Notes: generated from the letters alone by a model not told the origin. 64,000 bases of DNA from Serinibacter arcticus (GCF_004786095.1 NZ_RHPJ01000004.1:124001-188000); one strand, 5' to 3'; positions 20,041-29,239 are shown, counted from the stretch's first letter. Numbers and translations are program-made.

Positions 20041-22170
20041 TCACGGCCACCACGAGACCTCGGCGAGCTCCCGAGCCAGGGCCGGGGCCAGGGTCCGCGC
20101 GAAGGTCGCCGTCAGGTGGTTGTCGTCGATGTAGGCGAGGACGTTCCCGACGACCGGGCGGCACACCTCCTCCTCGCACAGCACGTCGCTCAGGTCGATG
20201 GCCGCGAACCCCTCACCGGCGAGGGCCGCAGCGAGCGGGTTCTCTCCCAACGCTGCGCGTCGTTCGACGGCACAGTCGTCGCTGGTCGGTCCCTCGCGGT
20301 CGACGCACGGCAGCGGATCGCTCGGGAACCAGGGGTTGTCCCGGATCGCCGCGACACCGATGCCCCGGTCCCCCAGCCACACCCAGGCGTCCGCGTACGG
20401 ACCGGGGAGGTAGTCGCCGTCGTCCCAGTCCTCCAGCTCGAAGCCCGATCGCGTTCCCGTCGTGATCACCCCGGCCACGCCCAGGTCGGCGACGTGCTGG
20501 AGCACCGACTCGTTCCAGTCGGCGCACGTCTGGGTCTGCTCGTCGAACGGGCCATCGCCCCAGCGCGCCAACGGGCACCCCTGCTTGAAGTAGCCCTCGA
20601 TGCGGACCCCGTTCTCCAGCGCCACGGCGTCGAGCGGTTCGGCGAACGTGACGGCGTGCGACCCGCCGACCAGAGCGACGGTGATGGCTCCGGCCGGGTC
20701 GCCGAGGACACAGAGGCGGACGTCGGTCTCCAGCACCCCGGTCGTGTCGCACTCCTCGCGTCCCACCAGCGGCCAGTCCGACTTGGCGTCGGCGAGGTCG
20801 GGAACGTAGGGCTGACCCGAGGCGTCCGGCCAGCGGTCGGGATCCATGAGACTGAGGGCGCCGGGATGGCTCGAGGCGTCGAGGTCCCCTCCCCCGGTCC
20901 ACGGGCTCGCCGCCCGGTAGGAGAGCCAGCCGGAAGGAACGGCGAGGACGACCGCGAGACAGGCCACCAGGACGAACCGACGGGCACCGCCCCCTCGCAC
21001 GGCCTGACTGGAGCGTCCCGCGACCGCGGCGTCCGTCACCCGCCGCGCCAGCCACGCCGCGCCACCGGACACGACCAGCACGACGCTGCCCGCCAGCCAC
21101 CCGAACGTCTCCCGCCCGGTCGCGGCGAGCGCGAGCACCAGCACGACCCAGTGCCACAGGTAGAACTCGTAGGCGTACCCGCCCGCCACCGCCAGCGGCC
21201 GCCAGCCCAGCACCCTGCCCACCCCGTGATCCCGAGGAGCGGCCGCTCCGAGCCCGGCGACGATGACGAGCACAGCACCCCCGATCGGCAGCAGCGCTGC
21301 GGGACCGGGGAACGTGGCGCGGGCGTCGACCGCGAGACCGGTGGCGAGGATCATCGCCAGGCCGACCCACCCGAGCGCGACGGCGGCGACCCGCGGGAGG
21401 CGGACGGACGAGGCGGCCGCGGCCACCAGCGTCCCGGCCAGGTACTCCCACGCGCGGGCCCCGGTGTCGAAGTAGGCCACGTTCTGGTTGACCTGGACGC
21501 CGATGATCGCCCAGACGAAGGACGCGACGGCCAGCACGGCGACGGCAGCGATCAGACCCCGGCGAGCGGCCTCGGCAGCCAGCCCCGCCCGACGCAGCAC
21601 GAACCGGATCGCCAGCAGCAGCAGCGGAAGCGCGACGAAGAGCTGACCCTGCACCGAAAGTGACCAGATGTGCTGGACCGGGGAGGACATCGGGTCGGCG
21701 GCGGCATAGGCCTGGCCGGCGAGCGCCATCCGCCAGTTCTCGACGTAGGTCGCCGAGGCGAGCACGCCACCCGACACGTCGGACCACTCCGACCGCGGGA
21801 GCCAGAGCCAGGTCCCGACCACGACGGCCGCGAGCGCCAGCAGCAGCGGCGGGACGAGGCGGCGGCCGAGCTTGGCGACGTAGGCGCCGAACGCGAACGG
21901 CTGGCCACCGCCGACGCGCCGCAGCAGTCCGCCACCCACGAAGAATCCGGAGATGAGGAGGAAGACGTCGACGCCGCCCGAGACCCGTCCGTCACCCCAC
22001 ACGTGGAAGCCGGCGACGAGCAGGATGGCGACGGCGCGCAGCCCCTCGACGTCGTACCGGTGACCGGGGCGCGGAGCCGCAGGACCTCCCGGGCGCGGGG
22101 CGGCCGACGCCGCGGCGGCCGGATCACCGGGGGTCGACCGGACCTGCCCGGGGGGCATCCGGTGACGCAT
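20041..22170 (-). CDS. Acyltransferase 3-SGNH fusion, GGSH variant
   Basis: A 709-residue membrane acyltransferase with the same layout as the protein ending at 13025. A Pro/Ala-rich N-terminus of about 40 residues leads into YDVEGLRAVAILLVAGFHVWG and FLLISGFFVGGGLLRR, then about ten helices, then an SGNH domain. In the latter the nucleophile block is LVGGSHAVTF, with Gly in place of the usual Asp before Ser-His; the C-terminal DDNHLTATF block is kept. ATG at 22170 has AGGAG eight bases upstream. It stands between a glycosyltransferase unit and glf on the same strand. A role in O-acylation of the surface glycan is inferred. Confidence 0.88.
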   Translation of the reverse strand: MRHRMPPGQVRSTPGDPAAAASAAPRPGGPAAPRPGHRYDVEGLRAVAILLVAGFHVWGDGRVSGGVDVFLLISGFFVGGGLLRRVGGGQPFAFGAYVAKLGRRLVPPLLLALAAVVVGTWLWLPRSEWSDVSGGVLASATYVENWRMALAGQAYAAADPMSSPVQHIWSLSVQGQLFVALPLLLLAIRFVLRRAGLAAEAARRGLIAAVAVLAVASFVWAIIGVQVNQNVAYFDTGARAWEYLAGTLVAAAASSVRLPRVAAVALGWVGLAMILATGLAVDARATFPGPAALLPIGGAVLVIVAGLGAAAPRDHGVGRVLGWRPLAVAGGYAYEFYLWHWVVLVLALAATGRETFGWLAGSVVLVVSGGAAWLARRVTDAAVAGRSSQAVRGGGARRFVLVACLAVVLAVPSGWLSYRAASPWTGGGDLDASSHPGALSLMDPDRWPDASGQPYVPDLADAKSDWPLVGREECDTTGVLETDVRLCVLGDPAGAITVALVGGSHAVTFAEPLDAVALENGVRIEGYFKQGCPLARWGDGPFDEQTQTCADWNESVLQHVADLGVAGVITTGTRSGFELEDWDDGDYLPGPYADAWVWLGDRGIGVAAIRDNPWFPSDPLPCVDREGPTSDDCAVERRAALGENPLAAALAGEGFAAIDLSDVLCEEEVCRPVVGNVLAYIDDNHLTATFARTLAPALARELAEVSWWP

Positions 22171-22226
22171 GCAGCGGTCTCCTGATCGTGGGGGAACGGT
22201 CCAGGGGTGAACAGCAGTGGCCGATC

Positions 22227-23075
22227 CTACCGGCGGGCACCCCGCCCGCCCCGCGCGATGAGGATGCGATAGGCCACCCTGCGCACCCCCTCGGGCACGA
22301 AGCGGTAGGTGCCGCGCACCACGATGTTGCGCACGTACTGCCCGCGCGAGGTGAACCCGATGCGCAGCATGGCTCTCTGCAGCGCGACCTCCGTGCGCCA
22401 CTGCTCACGCCCGCCGCGCCGGGCGTAGGCCCCCTCCCCCACGCGGTAGCGCACGAGCGGTTCGACGACGTTGTCGACCCGCGCCCCGGCCTCGAGCATC
22501 CGCACGAACAGCCAGTAGTCCTCCATGCGCCCGAGCGGTTCGTACCCGCCCGCGGCCTCGACGGCGCTGCGCCGGTAGACCACCGTGGGGTGGGAGAACG
22601 GGTCGTGGAAGCGCGCGTAGGCCTCGATCGCCGCCTGGCCCGTCCTCGGGACGCGGGTGCCGACGGCGACGTCCTCGTCGTCCTCGAACTCCACCATTCC
22701 GGATCCCACCAGGTCGAGGCCGCCGGCGACGAGCGGGACCTGCGTCGCGAAGCGGTGCGGCAGGGAGACGTCGTCGGCGTCGATCCGCCCGACGATCTCG
22801 TGGCTGCAGCGCGCGAGGCCGAGCGTCAGGGCCTGCGCGAGCCCGACGTTGGTCGGGCTGGTGACCCGGACGACCGGGACCGGACTGCCGTCGGCGAGCA
22901 GCTCGAGGGTCGCGGCGAGCGCCTCGCCCACGGGGCCGTCCTGCACCAGGACCACCTCGGCGGGCGGCAGCGTCTGCTCCTGGACCGAGGAGGTGAAGGC
23001 CCGCACGACGTGCGCGGGGTCGTCCGCACGGTAGACGGGGATCAGGAGCGAGAACGCCGTCGTCGGCTCAGCCAC
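22227..23075 (-). CDS. Glycosyltransferase family 2
   Basis: A 282-residue GT2 enzyme. The fold starts at SLLIPVYRADDP (9-20), VQDGPVGE lies at 45-52, TNVGLAQALTLGL at 75-87, and the metal motif RIDADD at 97-102. The HPTVVYRRSAVEAAGGY and GRMEDYWLFVRM blocks are typical of capsule and O-antigen transferases. GTG at 23075 is chosen because GGAGG lies six bases upstream; it overlaps the previous gene by 8 nt, whereas the frame upstream to 23114 has no homology. It is cotranscribed with the GlfT1-like gene, so it may add the next sugar on the same linker. Substrate unknown. Confidence 0.83.
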   Translation of the reverse strand: MAEPTTAFSLLIPVYRADDPAHVVRAFTSSVQEQTLPPAEVVLVQDGPVGEALAATLELLADGSPVPVVRVTSPTNVGLAQALTLGLARCSHEIVGRIDADDVSLPHRFATQVPLVAGGLDLVGSGMVEFEDDEDVAVGTRVPRTGQAAIEAYARFHDPFSHPTVVYRRSAVEAAGGYEPLGRMEDYWLFVRMLEAGARVDNVVEPLVRYRVGEGAYARRGGREQWRTEVALQRAMLRIGFTSRGQYVRNIVVRGTYRFVPEGVRRVAYRILIARGGRGARR

Positions 23076-24024
23076 GCGCGGCCTCCGCACGCTCGACGGC
23101 CGTCGTCGTGGCACCGAGACCGGCGAGGGAGCGCACGTTGGCGCGCGGCGCCGTCGTGACGCCGTCGCGCAGGCCCCGCAGCAGGCAGCGCAGCAGAAGT
23201 GCGCGGTCGTTCGACCGCGCCACCGTGCGCACCCAGCGGCGCAGCGTGGAGCCGCCGTAGACGATCTTCTCGCGCGGGGTCAGCGATCGCGACCGCGCGA
23301 AGAGCCACACCTTGTTGCGCACCTCGTGGAAGAACCGCTCCCCCGGGTCGACGTCCGTCGAGGCGGGCGCCTTCGTCTTGTGCACGACGACGCTGGACGG
23401 CACGTGGATGCCGCGCGCACCCCGGATGAGGCGCGTGGAGTACTCGAAGTCGTCGTTCCAGATGAAGTAGTCGGCGACGGGAAGACCGCGACGTCGGACG
23501 GCGGCGGTTCGCGCCAGCATCGAGACGAACGACGTGCTGCGGACGTCGAGGCCCCCGGCGACGCGCGCCGCCTCGCGCTGCGGCGACGGCGCGAACGGGT
23601 TCTCGCGCGGCGTGTTCATCGGGTGCTCGGAGCCGTCGGTCCACACCACGCGCGATCCGGCGACGACGGCGTGCGCCTGCGTGGCCACCCGCACGAGCTC
23701 GGCCAGCGCCGCCGGCTCGGGCACGGTGTCGTCGTCCATCAACCAGACCCACGTGGGGTCCTGCTCGAGCGCGTGCGCCAGGCCGGCCGCGAACCCGCCT
23801 GCGCCCCCCGTGTTCCGGGTCAGGCGGACGACGTCGACCTCGGGGTGGGAGGCCGCCACGTCGGCCGAGTCGTCGTCGGAGTCGTTGTCGACGACGACGA
23901 CACGCGCCGGCCGGAGGGTCTGCGTCCGCAGGGCCGCGAGCACCTCCGCGAGGAGGTCGCGACGGTTGTAGGCGACGACGACGGCGCACACGTTCGGCAC
24001 GGCCTCGGGGTCCTGGTCGGTCAC
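23068..24024 (-). CDS. Galactofuranosyltransferase GlfT1-like (GT2)
   Basis: A 318-residue GT2 enzyme resembling mycobacterial GlfT1 (Rv3782, about 300 residues), which adds the first galactofuranose residues to the rhamnose-containing linker lipid. Visible are VVVAYNRRDLL at 15-25, the RNTGGAGGFAAG block at 70-81, the metal motif MDDDT at 96-100, and YFIWNDDFEYSTRL further on, a combination characteristic of galactofuranosyl- and RfbF-type enzymes. GTG at 24024 is preferred because TACGGT stands six bases upstream (leaderless); the frame extends to 24126 without support. A rhamnosyltransferase is the main alternative. Presence of Glf, GlfT2 and Wzm/Wzt in the window favours galactofuranose. 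Confidence 0.75.
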   Translation of the reverse strand: MTDQDPEAVPNVCAVVVAYNRRDLLAEVLAALRTQTLRPARVVVVDNDSDDDSADVAASHPEVDVVRLTRNTGGAGGFAAGLAHALEQDPTWVWLMDDDTVPEPAALAELVRVATQAHAVVAGSRVVWTDGSEHPMNTPRENPFAPSPQREAARVAGGLDVRSTSFVSMLARTAAVRRRGLPVADYFIWNDDFEYSTRLIRGARGIHVPSSVVVHKTKAPASTDVDPGERFFHEVRNKVWLFARSRSLTPREKIVYGGSTLRRWVRTVARSNDRALLLRCLLRGLRDGVTTAPRANVRSLAGLGATTTAVERAEAARG

Positions 24025-24030
24025 CGCCTC

Positions 24031-24036
24031 ACCGTA
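24031..24036 (-). promoter_or_regulatory. -10 box TACGGT of a leaderless promoter
   Basis: On the minus strand TACGGT is followed by exactly six bases and the GTG at 24024. The geometry places the transcription start at the start codon. Confidence 0.6.
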
Positions 24037-24130
24037 CCGGCCGCGCCACGGGTGTCCGCGGCCGACCCGCGTGCACGAACCCTTCACAGGAACCCCGCCC
24101 AGCGCCCCGGGGAGGGCGGCCCCCACGCCC

Positions 24131-24136
24131 TACGAT
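24131..24136 (+). promoter_or_regulatory. -10 box TACGAT of a leaderless or near-leaderless promoter
   Basis: TACGAT lies eight bases before the ATG at 24145, with no Shine-Dalgarno sequence between. It faces away from the GlfT1-like gene, so one short region would drive both directions. Confidence 0.6.
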
Positions 24137-24144
24137 CAGTGGCG

Positions 24145-25416
24145 ATGCCATCGACACGCCCGCCCGCCGCCAGGGTCCCGCGCCACTCCCGCCGCACACG
24201 CCGACACGGCGTGCTGCGGCTCGTGGCGACCGTCCTGGTCGGCGCGCTGACCTTCGTGGGCGGCGGTGCCTTCGCGGTCTACAGCAACTTCGCCTCGAAC
24301 GTCGGCGGTGGGCTGGACATCGACGCGCTGCGCTCCGAGGCCCCGCAGGACCCCGAGCAGACGGCCGAGCCGCAGCAGGAGCAGGCGGCCGACCCGCGCG
24401 CCGGTCAGGCCCTGAACATCCTGCTCGTCGGCTCCGACTCGCGCGGCGGCGACGAGAACCAGGCCATCGGCGGCGGCGACGTCGGCGGCGCCCGGTCCGA
24501 CACCACGCTCCTCATGCACATCCCCGCCGACCGCAGCCGCGTCGAGGCCGTGTCGATCCCGCGCGACCTCCTCACCGACATCCCGGCCTGCCCCCGCACC
24601 GCGGACGACCTGACGGACACGTACGCGAGCGAACGCTCCCAGATGTTCAACAAGGCGTTCTTCAACGGCTCCGGCCAGGGCGACGTTCACATGGGCGCGT
24701 ACTGCACGCTGCTGACCGTGGAGAGCCTCACCGGGCTCACGGTCGACGAGTACGCGGTCGTCGACTTCGCCGGGTTCCAGCGCATGGTGGACTCGATCGG
24801 CGGGGTCCCGATGTGCATCCCCGAGCCGATCGTCGACCCGCGCTCGGACCTCGACCTGGCCGCCGGGCAGCAGACCCTGAACGGGCAGCAGGCCCTCGGA
24901 CTCGCTCGCGCCCGCAAGATCGCCGGCAGCGACGGCAGCGACATCCAGCGCATCGACCGGCAGCAGGAGCTGCTCGCCGCAGTGGCCCGCCAGGTGCTCT
25001 CGAAGAACCTGGTCACGGACCTCCCCGCGCTGCTGTCGTTCTTCGACGCCGTCACCGACTCGCTGTCGGTCAGCACGGGTCTCGCGAGCCCCATGAACCT
25101 CGCGGGGATTGCGACGTCGCTCGGCTCCGTCGGGGCCTCCGGCATCACGTTCGTCACGATGCCGTTCGACTACTCCGGGGCACGGGTGGTGGAGAACGAC
25201 CTCAGCGAGCAGCTGTGGGACCGGCTGCGCACCGACGAGCCGATCGTGACGCCCGAGCCCCCGATCGTCGCCGACCCCGCCACCGAGGCCCCGCCGGCGG
25301 GCGAGGAGACCACGGACCCCGCGGTCGAGACCCCCGCGCCGGAGGAGACCCCCGTCGAGACGCCGGCCCCCGACCCGTGGACCGTCGTGACGGGAACCGA
25401 TCAGGCCGTCTGCTGA
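24145..25416 (+). CDS. LytR-CpsA-Psr (LCP) family glycan-peptidoglycan ligase
   Basis: A 423-residue membrane-anchored LCP protein. A basic N-terminus and one helix (about 24-46) place the rest outside the membrane. The LCP domain runs from about 90 to 260: LNILLVGSDSRGG, GGARSDTTLLMHI, VEAVSIPRDLLTDIP, DEYAVVDFAGFQRMVDSIGGV, then ALGLARARKIAGSDGSDIQRIDRQQ with the conserved Arg and Asp residues of the pyrophosphate site. A Pro/Glu/Thr-rich tail ends in Cys. LCP enzymes transfer polyprenyl-linked glycans to peptidoglycan; mycobacterial Lcp1 does this for arabinogalactan. Its place beside the galactan genes fits that role. Confidence 0.92.
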   Translation: MPSTRPPAARVPRHSRRTRRHGVLRLVATVLVGALTFVGGGAFAVYSNFASNVGGGLDIDALRSEAPQDPEQTAEPQQEQAADPRAGQALNILLVGSDSRGGDENQAIGGGDVGGARSDTTLLMHIPADRSRVEAVSIPRDLLTDIPACPRTADDLTDTYASERSQMFNKAFFNGSGQGDVHMGAYCTLLTVESLTGLTVDEYAVVDFAGFQRMVDSIGGVPMCIPEPIVDPRSDLDLAAGQQTLNGQQALGLARARKIAGSDGSDIQRIDRQQELLAAVARQVLSKNLVTDLPALLSFFDAVTDSLSVSTGLASPMNLAGIATSLGSVGASGITFVTMPFDYSGARVVENDLSEQLWDRLRTDEPIVTPEPPIVADPATEAPPAGEETTDPAVETPAPEETPVETPAPDPWTVVTGTDQAVC

Positions 25417-25543
25417 TCGCCACCCTGTCCGACCCGGTGGTCACCGGGCGCGCCCCGAGCACGACGGTGCCGGTGCGTCCTACCCTGACCTCAGCCAGCA
25501 CCTCGCCGGACCGATCGTCCGCGCGACACCGACAGGAGAGCCG

Positions 25544-26974
25544 ATGACCGACGACGCGCCTCCCCCGTCGTTCGAACCCGGCACCGGCCGGCCGATCCAG
25601 CGGCGGCCCGCCGCACCGCCGAGCGCGCCGCCCGCGAACGCGCCTGCACCGGGCAGCCCGCAGCGCCGTCCGATCCCCCGCACCACGGCCACGCCCCCCG
25701 GGCGGGCCGCGTCGCCCGGTCGCTCCGCGCCGCCGCGACCCGGTTCGCGGCCGCCCGCGCCGCGCACGGCCGCTGCTCCCCCCGCTGCCGCGCCGTCGTC
25801 GGCCGCTCCCCGAGCGATCCCGGTCCGCGAGTCCTCGCGCACCTCCGGTGAGGTCGGCGCGACCCGGGCGATGCCGCTGTCCGCGGCGCCCGGAGCGCTC
25901 GGACCCGGCCGTAACGCCGCCCCGCAGCGCGGCGCGTCCGGTCCGCAGGGTCCTCGGGGTCCGCAGACGCCGTCCGGCCCCGCCTCGCTGCCCCCGGGCG
26001 GCCCCCGACGACCGTCGCGCTCGACCTTCCGCCGTCGCCGGCTCCTGCTGATCGCCTCCGTGCTCGTGCTGCTCCTGGTCTGGCCCATCGGCCTGGTCGT
26101 GTGGGCGGACGGCCGGGTGCAGCACACCGACGCGCTGTCGGAGGCACCGAACACCCCCGGCACGACCTATCTCCTGGCCGGATCGGACTCGCGTGCCGAC
26201 GGCACGCTCGTCGGCGACCCCACCCAGGGCGCCCGGACCGACACGATCATGCTGCTGACGGCGCCGGGGGACGGCACGTCCTCGCTCGTCTCGCTGCCTC
26301 GCGACACCCTCGTGGAGATCCCGGGGTACGGGCAGAACAAGCTCAACGCCGCGTACTCCTTCGGCGGCGCGCCCCTCCTGGTGCAGACCGTCGAGGGTCT
26401 GACCGGCGTGACCGTCGACCACTACGTCGAGATCGGCATGGGCGGCGTGGCGTCGATCGTCGACGCGGTGGGCGGGGTCAACCTGTGCTGGGACTCCGAC
26501 GTCGACGACCCCGAGTCGGGGATGGTGTGGGCCGCCGGCTGCCACGACACCGACGGCGCCGGTGCCCTCGCGTTCGCGCGCATGCGCAAGTCCGACCCCA
26601 CCGGCGACATCGGCCGTGGCCTGCGCCAGCAGCAGGTCATCCAGGGCGTCACGACCCAGCTCCGGGGCCCGCAGCTCCTGCTGCCGTGGGAGCAGGTCCC
26701 GCTGATTACCGCCGGCACCGACGCCCTCGTGACCGACCCGGGCACCGGCGTCGTCCCGCTCGGCCGGATGGCGCTCGCCTTCCGCGGCGCCACCGGCCCC
26801 GACGGGTTCCGCGGCACCCCGCCGATCGCCGACCCCGACTACCGTCCGGGGAACCTCGGTTCGACCGTGCTGCTCGACGAGGCCGCCGGAGCCCTCTTCT
26901 GGCAGCAGGTGCTCGACGGCACGCTGGCCACCCAGGCCGAGCAGGACGCCGCAGCGGGCGGAGCCGAGGGGTGA
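25544..26974 (+). CDS. LytR-CpsA-Psr (LCP) family protein with long disordered N-terminus
   Basis: A 476-residue second LCP protein. Residues 1-165 are Pro/Ala/Arg-rich and disordered on the cytoplasmic side, followed by a helix at about 166-190. The extracellular domain has YLLAGSDSRADG, GARTDTIMLL, SLVSLPRDTLVEIPGYG, DHYVEIGMGGVASIVDAVGGV and ALAFARMRKSDPTGDIGRGLRQQQ, the same ordered LCP motifs as its neighbour. ATG at 25544 has AGGAGA four bases upstream. A TACCCT at 25481-25486 may be its own -10 box. Two adjacent LCP enzymes may serve two different wall polymers, or overlap in function. Confidence 0.92.
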   Translation: MTDDAPPPSFEPGTGRPIQRRPAAPPSAPPANAPAPGSPQRRPIPRTTATPPGRAASPGRSAPPRPGSRPPAPRTAAAPPAAAPSSAAPRAIPVRESSRTSGEVGATRAMPLSAAPGALGPGRNAAPQRGASGPQGPRGPQTPSGPASLPPGGPRRPSRSTFRRRRLLLIASVLVLLLVWPIGLVVWADGRVQHTDALSEAPNTPGTTYLLAGSDSRADGTLVGDPTQGARTDTIMLLTAPGDGTSSLVSLPRDTLVEIPGYGQNKLNAAYSFGGAPLLVQTVEGLTGVTVDHYVEIGMGGVASIVDAVGGVNLCWDSDVDDPESGMVWAAGCHDTDGAGALAFARMRKSDPTGDIGRGLRQQQVIQGVTTQLRGPQLLLPWEQVPLITAGTDALVTDPGTGVVPLGRMALAFRGATGPDGFRGTPPIADPDYRPGNLGSTVLLDEAAGALFWQQVLDGTLATQAEQDAAAGGAEG

Positions 26975-26981
26975 CGGACGT

Positions 26982-27443
26982 ATGACCGAGCACGAGGACG
27001 TCGCACCGACGACGGGCACCCTGAACGACGACGCCGTGATCCGGCACCTGCTGACCACCCCCGCGCGCTGGGCGGTCGTCGGTCTCTCGACGAACACGGC
27101 TCGCGCGGCCTACGGCGTCGCCGCGCTCCTGCAGCGCCTGGGGATGGAGATCGTCCCGGTGCACCCGAGCGCACCCACGGTGCACGGCGCCGCCGGCGTC
27201 GTCGACCTGCACGAGGCCGCCGCCGACCGGAGCGGTGGGATCGACGTCGTGGACGTGTTCGTCAACAGCGCGCTGGCAGGTGCCGTGGTCGACGACGCGA
27301 TCACCGTCGGCGCCTCGGCCGTGTGGCTGCAGCTCGGTGTCATCGACGACGCCGCCGCGGACCGTGCGCGCGCCGCGGGTGTGAACGTCGTGATGGACCG
27401 CTGCCCGGCGATCGAGGCCGGACGCCTAGGGTTGCGGGCATGA
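26982..27443 (+). CDS. CoA-binding protein (YccU type)
   Basis: A 153-residue cytoplasmic protein with a single Rossmann-like CoA-binding domain: WAVVGLSTNTARAAYGVAALLQRLG near 30-55, VPVHPSAPTVHG near 58-70, DVVDVFVNS near 90-98, and the C-terminal VVMDRCPAIE. These are the marks of the YccU/CoA_binding_2 family (PF13380), whose cellular role is not settled. It lies eight bases after the LCP gene and is probably its operon partner. Its last 17 bases contain the promoter of the next gene, so the coding end and a regulatory site are shared. Confidence 0.85.
   Translation: MTEHEDVAPTTGTLNDDAVIRHLLTTPARWAVVGLSTNTARAAYGVAALLQRLGMEIVPVHPSAPTVHGAAGVVDLHEAAADRSGGIDVVDVFVNSALAGAVVDDAITVGASAVWLQLGVIDDAAADRARAAGVNVVMDRCPAIEAGRLGLRA
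27427..27432 (+). promoter_or_regulatory. -10 box TAGGGT inside the preceding gene, leaderless promoter
   Basis: TAGGGT lies inside the last codons of the CoA-binding protein gene and seven bases before the ATG at 27440. The next gene could thus be transcribed apart from the upstream unit. Confidence 0.55.
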
Positions 27444-28018
27444 GCGTACGCATCGACGACTTCCGTACCGAGACCACCGCGATCGACGGGCTCGTGGTCA
27501 TCCGGGTCAAGCAGATCCACGACGAGCGCGGCACGATCCGCGAGTTCTTCCGGGCCTCCGCCATGGCCGAGGCCGGGCTCCACGCCGGACCGTGGCAGCA
27601 GCTCAACCTGACCGAGACCTCGCACGGCGCAGTCCGCGGTCTGCACGGCGAGGCCATGACCAAGCTCGTCTCGGTCGTCCGAGGCACGGTGTTCGGCGCC
27701 TACGTCGACGCGCGTCCGGAGTCCCCCACGGTCGGAGCGGTCGTCACCGTGCCGATCGAGCTCGGCGTCCAGGTCCTCGTTCCCCGGGGTGTGCTGAACG
27801 GGTTCCAGTCGACCAGCGCCGAGCCGTCGCAGTACCTGTACTGCTTCGACCAGGAGTGGCGGCCCGGGATGGCCGGCGTGGGTGTGACCCCGGTCGACCC
27901 GTCGCTCGGCATCACGTGGCCGGTGCCGATCGATCTCGGTGACCGCGCCCAGCTGTCGGCCAAGGACCACGATGCTCCGACGCTCGAGCAGGTCCTCGAG
28001 CAGCTGCGCCAGAGCTGA
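27440..28018 (+). CDS. rfbC: dTDP-4-dehydrorhamnose 3,5-epimerase family protein
   Basis: A 192-residue cupin of the RmlC family (PF00908). Visible are DERGTIREFFRAS at 28-40, LNLTETSHGAVRGLHGE at 55-71 with Arg66 and the catalytic base His69, VRGTVFGAYVDAR, and the LVPRGVLNGFQ segment. RmlC acts on dTDP-4-keto-6-deoxyglucose, so it complements RmlB at 8712. Residues following the His are EAMTK rather than the usual canonical RmlC pattern, so this may be a 3- or 5-monofunctional or FdtA/WxcM-like relative. ATG at 27440 overlaps the previous stop (ATGA). It ends 24 bases from convergent manA. Confidence 0.82.
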   Translation: MSVRIDDFRTETTAIDGLVVIRVKQIHDERGTIREFFRASAMAEAGLHAGPWQQLNLTETSHGAVRGLHGEAMTKLVSVVRGTVFGAYVDARPESPTVGAVVTVPIELGVQVLVPRGVLNGFQSTSAEPSQYLYCFDQEWRPGMAGVGVTPVDPSLGITWPVPIDLGDRAQLSAKDHDAPTLEQVLEQLRQS

Positions 28019-28042
28019 TCCCCGGGGCGTCCCGGTCGGTGC

Positions 28043-29239
28043 TCACGGCACGCCGGCGCGCACCAGCCGTCCGTGACCGCGCACGACCGGGTCCTCACCG
28101 TCGGCCAGGAACATCGCCGACCCGCGGCTCAGCGTCTCGACGCGGTCGCCCAGGCAGATCTCCAGCTCGCCCTCGATCGCGAGGACGATGCGCGGACCAC
28201 CGCCGTCGATCGCGACCGGGACGTCAGGTCCCGTCACCGTGATCACGGCCAGCTCGAAGTCCTCGACCGGGGCGTAGAAGACCTCGACCCCGGTGCGGGC
28301 GTGCTCCGGGGCGAGCCGGATCGGCGGCGCGGGTCGGACGTCGACGATGTCCAGCAGCGCCCGGGCGTCCACGTGCTTGCGGGTCATCGCGGCGCGCACG
28401 ACGTTGTCCGAGCTCGCCATCACCTCCACGCCGACCCCCGAGACGTAGGCGTGCACGGCGCCCGCCGGCACGAACATCGCCTCACCCGGCCGCAGCGTGA
28501 CGGGGTTGAGGAGGAGCGAGGCCAGCACCCCGCGGTCTCCCGGGTGCTCCCGGGCGATCTCGAGCGCGATCTCGTCCGCGTGCAGCGACGGGCTGCTGCC
28601 CTCCTGGAGCCGACGTGCGATCTGCTCCACGACGTCGTCCACGTCCGCGTCCCGGTCCCGCGCCCCCAGGAGCACGTACTCGAACGCCGAGCGCACGCCC
28701 TGCGCGGAGTGTCCGTAGCGCAGCCGCTCGATCGTGTTCGCGATCAGCGGTGCCTCGAGGCCCGCGAAGATCTCGATCGCGCGGCGCGGGGTCCGGAAGC
28801 CGCTCAGCGCCTCGAACGTCGTCAGGGCGTAGAGCATCTCGGGCTTGTGGTTCGTGTCGCGGTACGTGCGGCCCGGGTCGTGCGCCGAGACGCCGGAGCG
28901 CTCCTCGCGCACCCAGCCCACCGCGGCCTGCTCGAGCGAGGGGTGCACCTGCAGCGACAGCGGCGCCACGGGGGCGATCAGCTTCAGCAGGAACGGGAGC
29001 TCGGCCCCGAACCGCTCCACGACGTCGTCGCCCAGGAGACCGCGCGGATCGGTGGCCACGACCTGCGACAGCGTCAGCGTCGGGAAGTCGCGGTGCTCCA
29101 CGAGGCTGGAGCCCTGGGCGTGGGCCCCGAACCAGGCCTCGGCGACGGCTCGACCGTCGGCTGCGCGGCCGAGGATCTCGGGGATCGCTGTCGTGGAGCC
29201 CCAGTCGTAGTGACGGAGCGCGGGCGTGAGTCGGTACAC
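28043..29239 (-). CDS. manA: Mannose-6-phosphate isomerase, class I
   Basis: ManA is a zinc enzyme interconverting mannose 6-phosphate and fructose 6-phosphate, the entry to GDP-mannose and mannosylated envelope compounds. The 398-residue length is usual. Zinc ligands can be placed at Gln97 and His99 (LQVHP), Glu134 (NHKPEM) and His263 (PAGAVHAY); the active-site Arg block [13 protein letters not shown] follows. GTG at 29239 has GGGGAGA a few bases upstream. It stands alone, divergent from purK. The M. tuberculosis homologue (Rv3255c) lies in the corresponding neighbourhood. Confidence 0.95.
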   Translation of the reverse strand: MYRLTPALRHYDWGSTTAIPEILGRAADGRAVAEAWFGAHAQGSSLVEHRDFPTLTLSQVVATDPRGLLGDDVVERFGAELPFLLKLIAPVAPLSLQVHPSLEQAAVGWVREERSGVSAHDPGRTYRDTNHKPEMLYALTTFEALSGFRTPRRAIEIFAGLEAPLIANTIERLRYGHSAQGVRSAFEYVLLGARDRDADVDDVVEQIARRLQEGSSPSLHADEIALEIAREHPGDRGVLASLLLNPVTLRPGEAMFVPAGAVHAYVSGVGVEVMASSDNVVRAAMTRKHVDARALLDIVDVRPAPPIRLAPEHARTGVEVFYAPVEDFELAVITVTGPDVPVAIDGGGPRIVLAIEGELEICLGDRVETLSRGSAMFLADGEDPVVRGHGRLVRAGVP

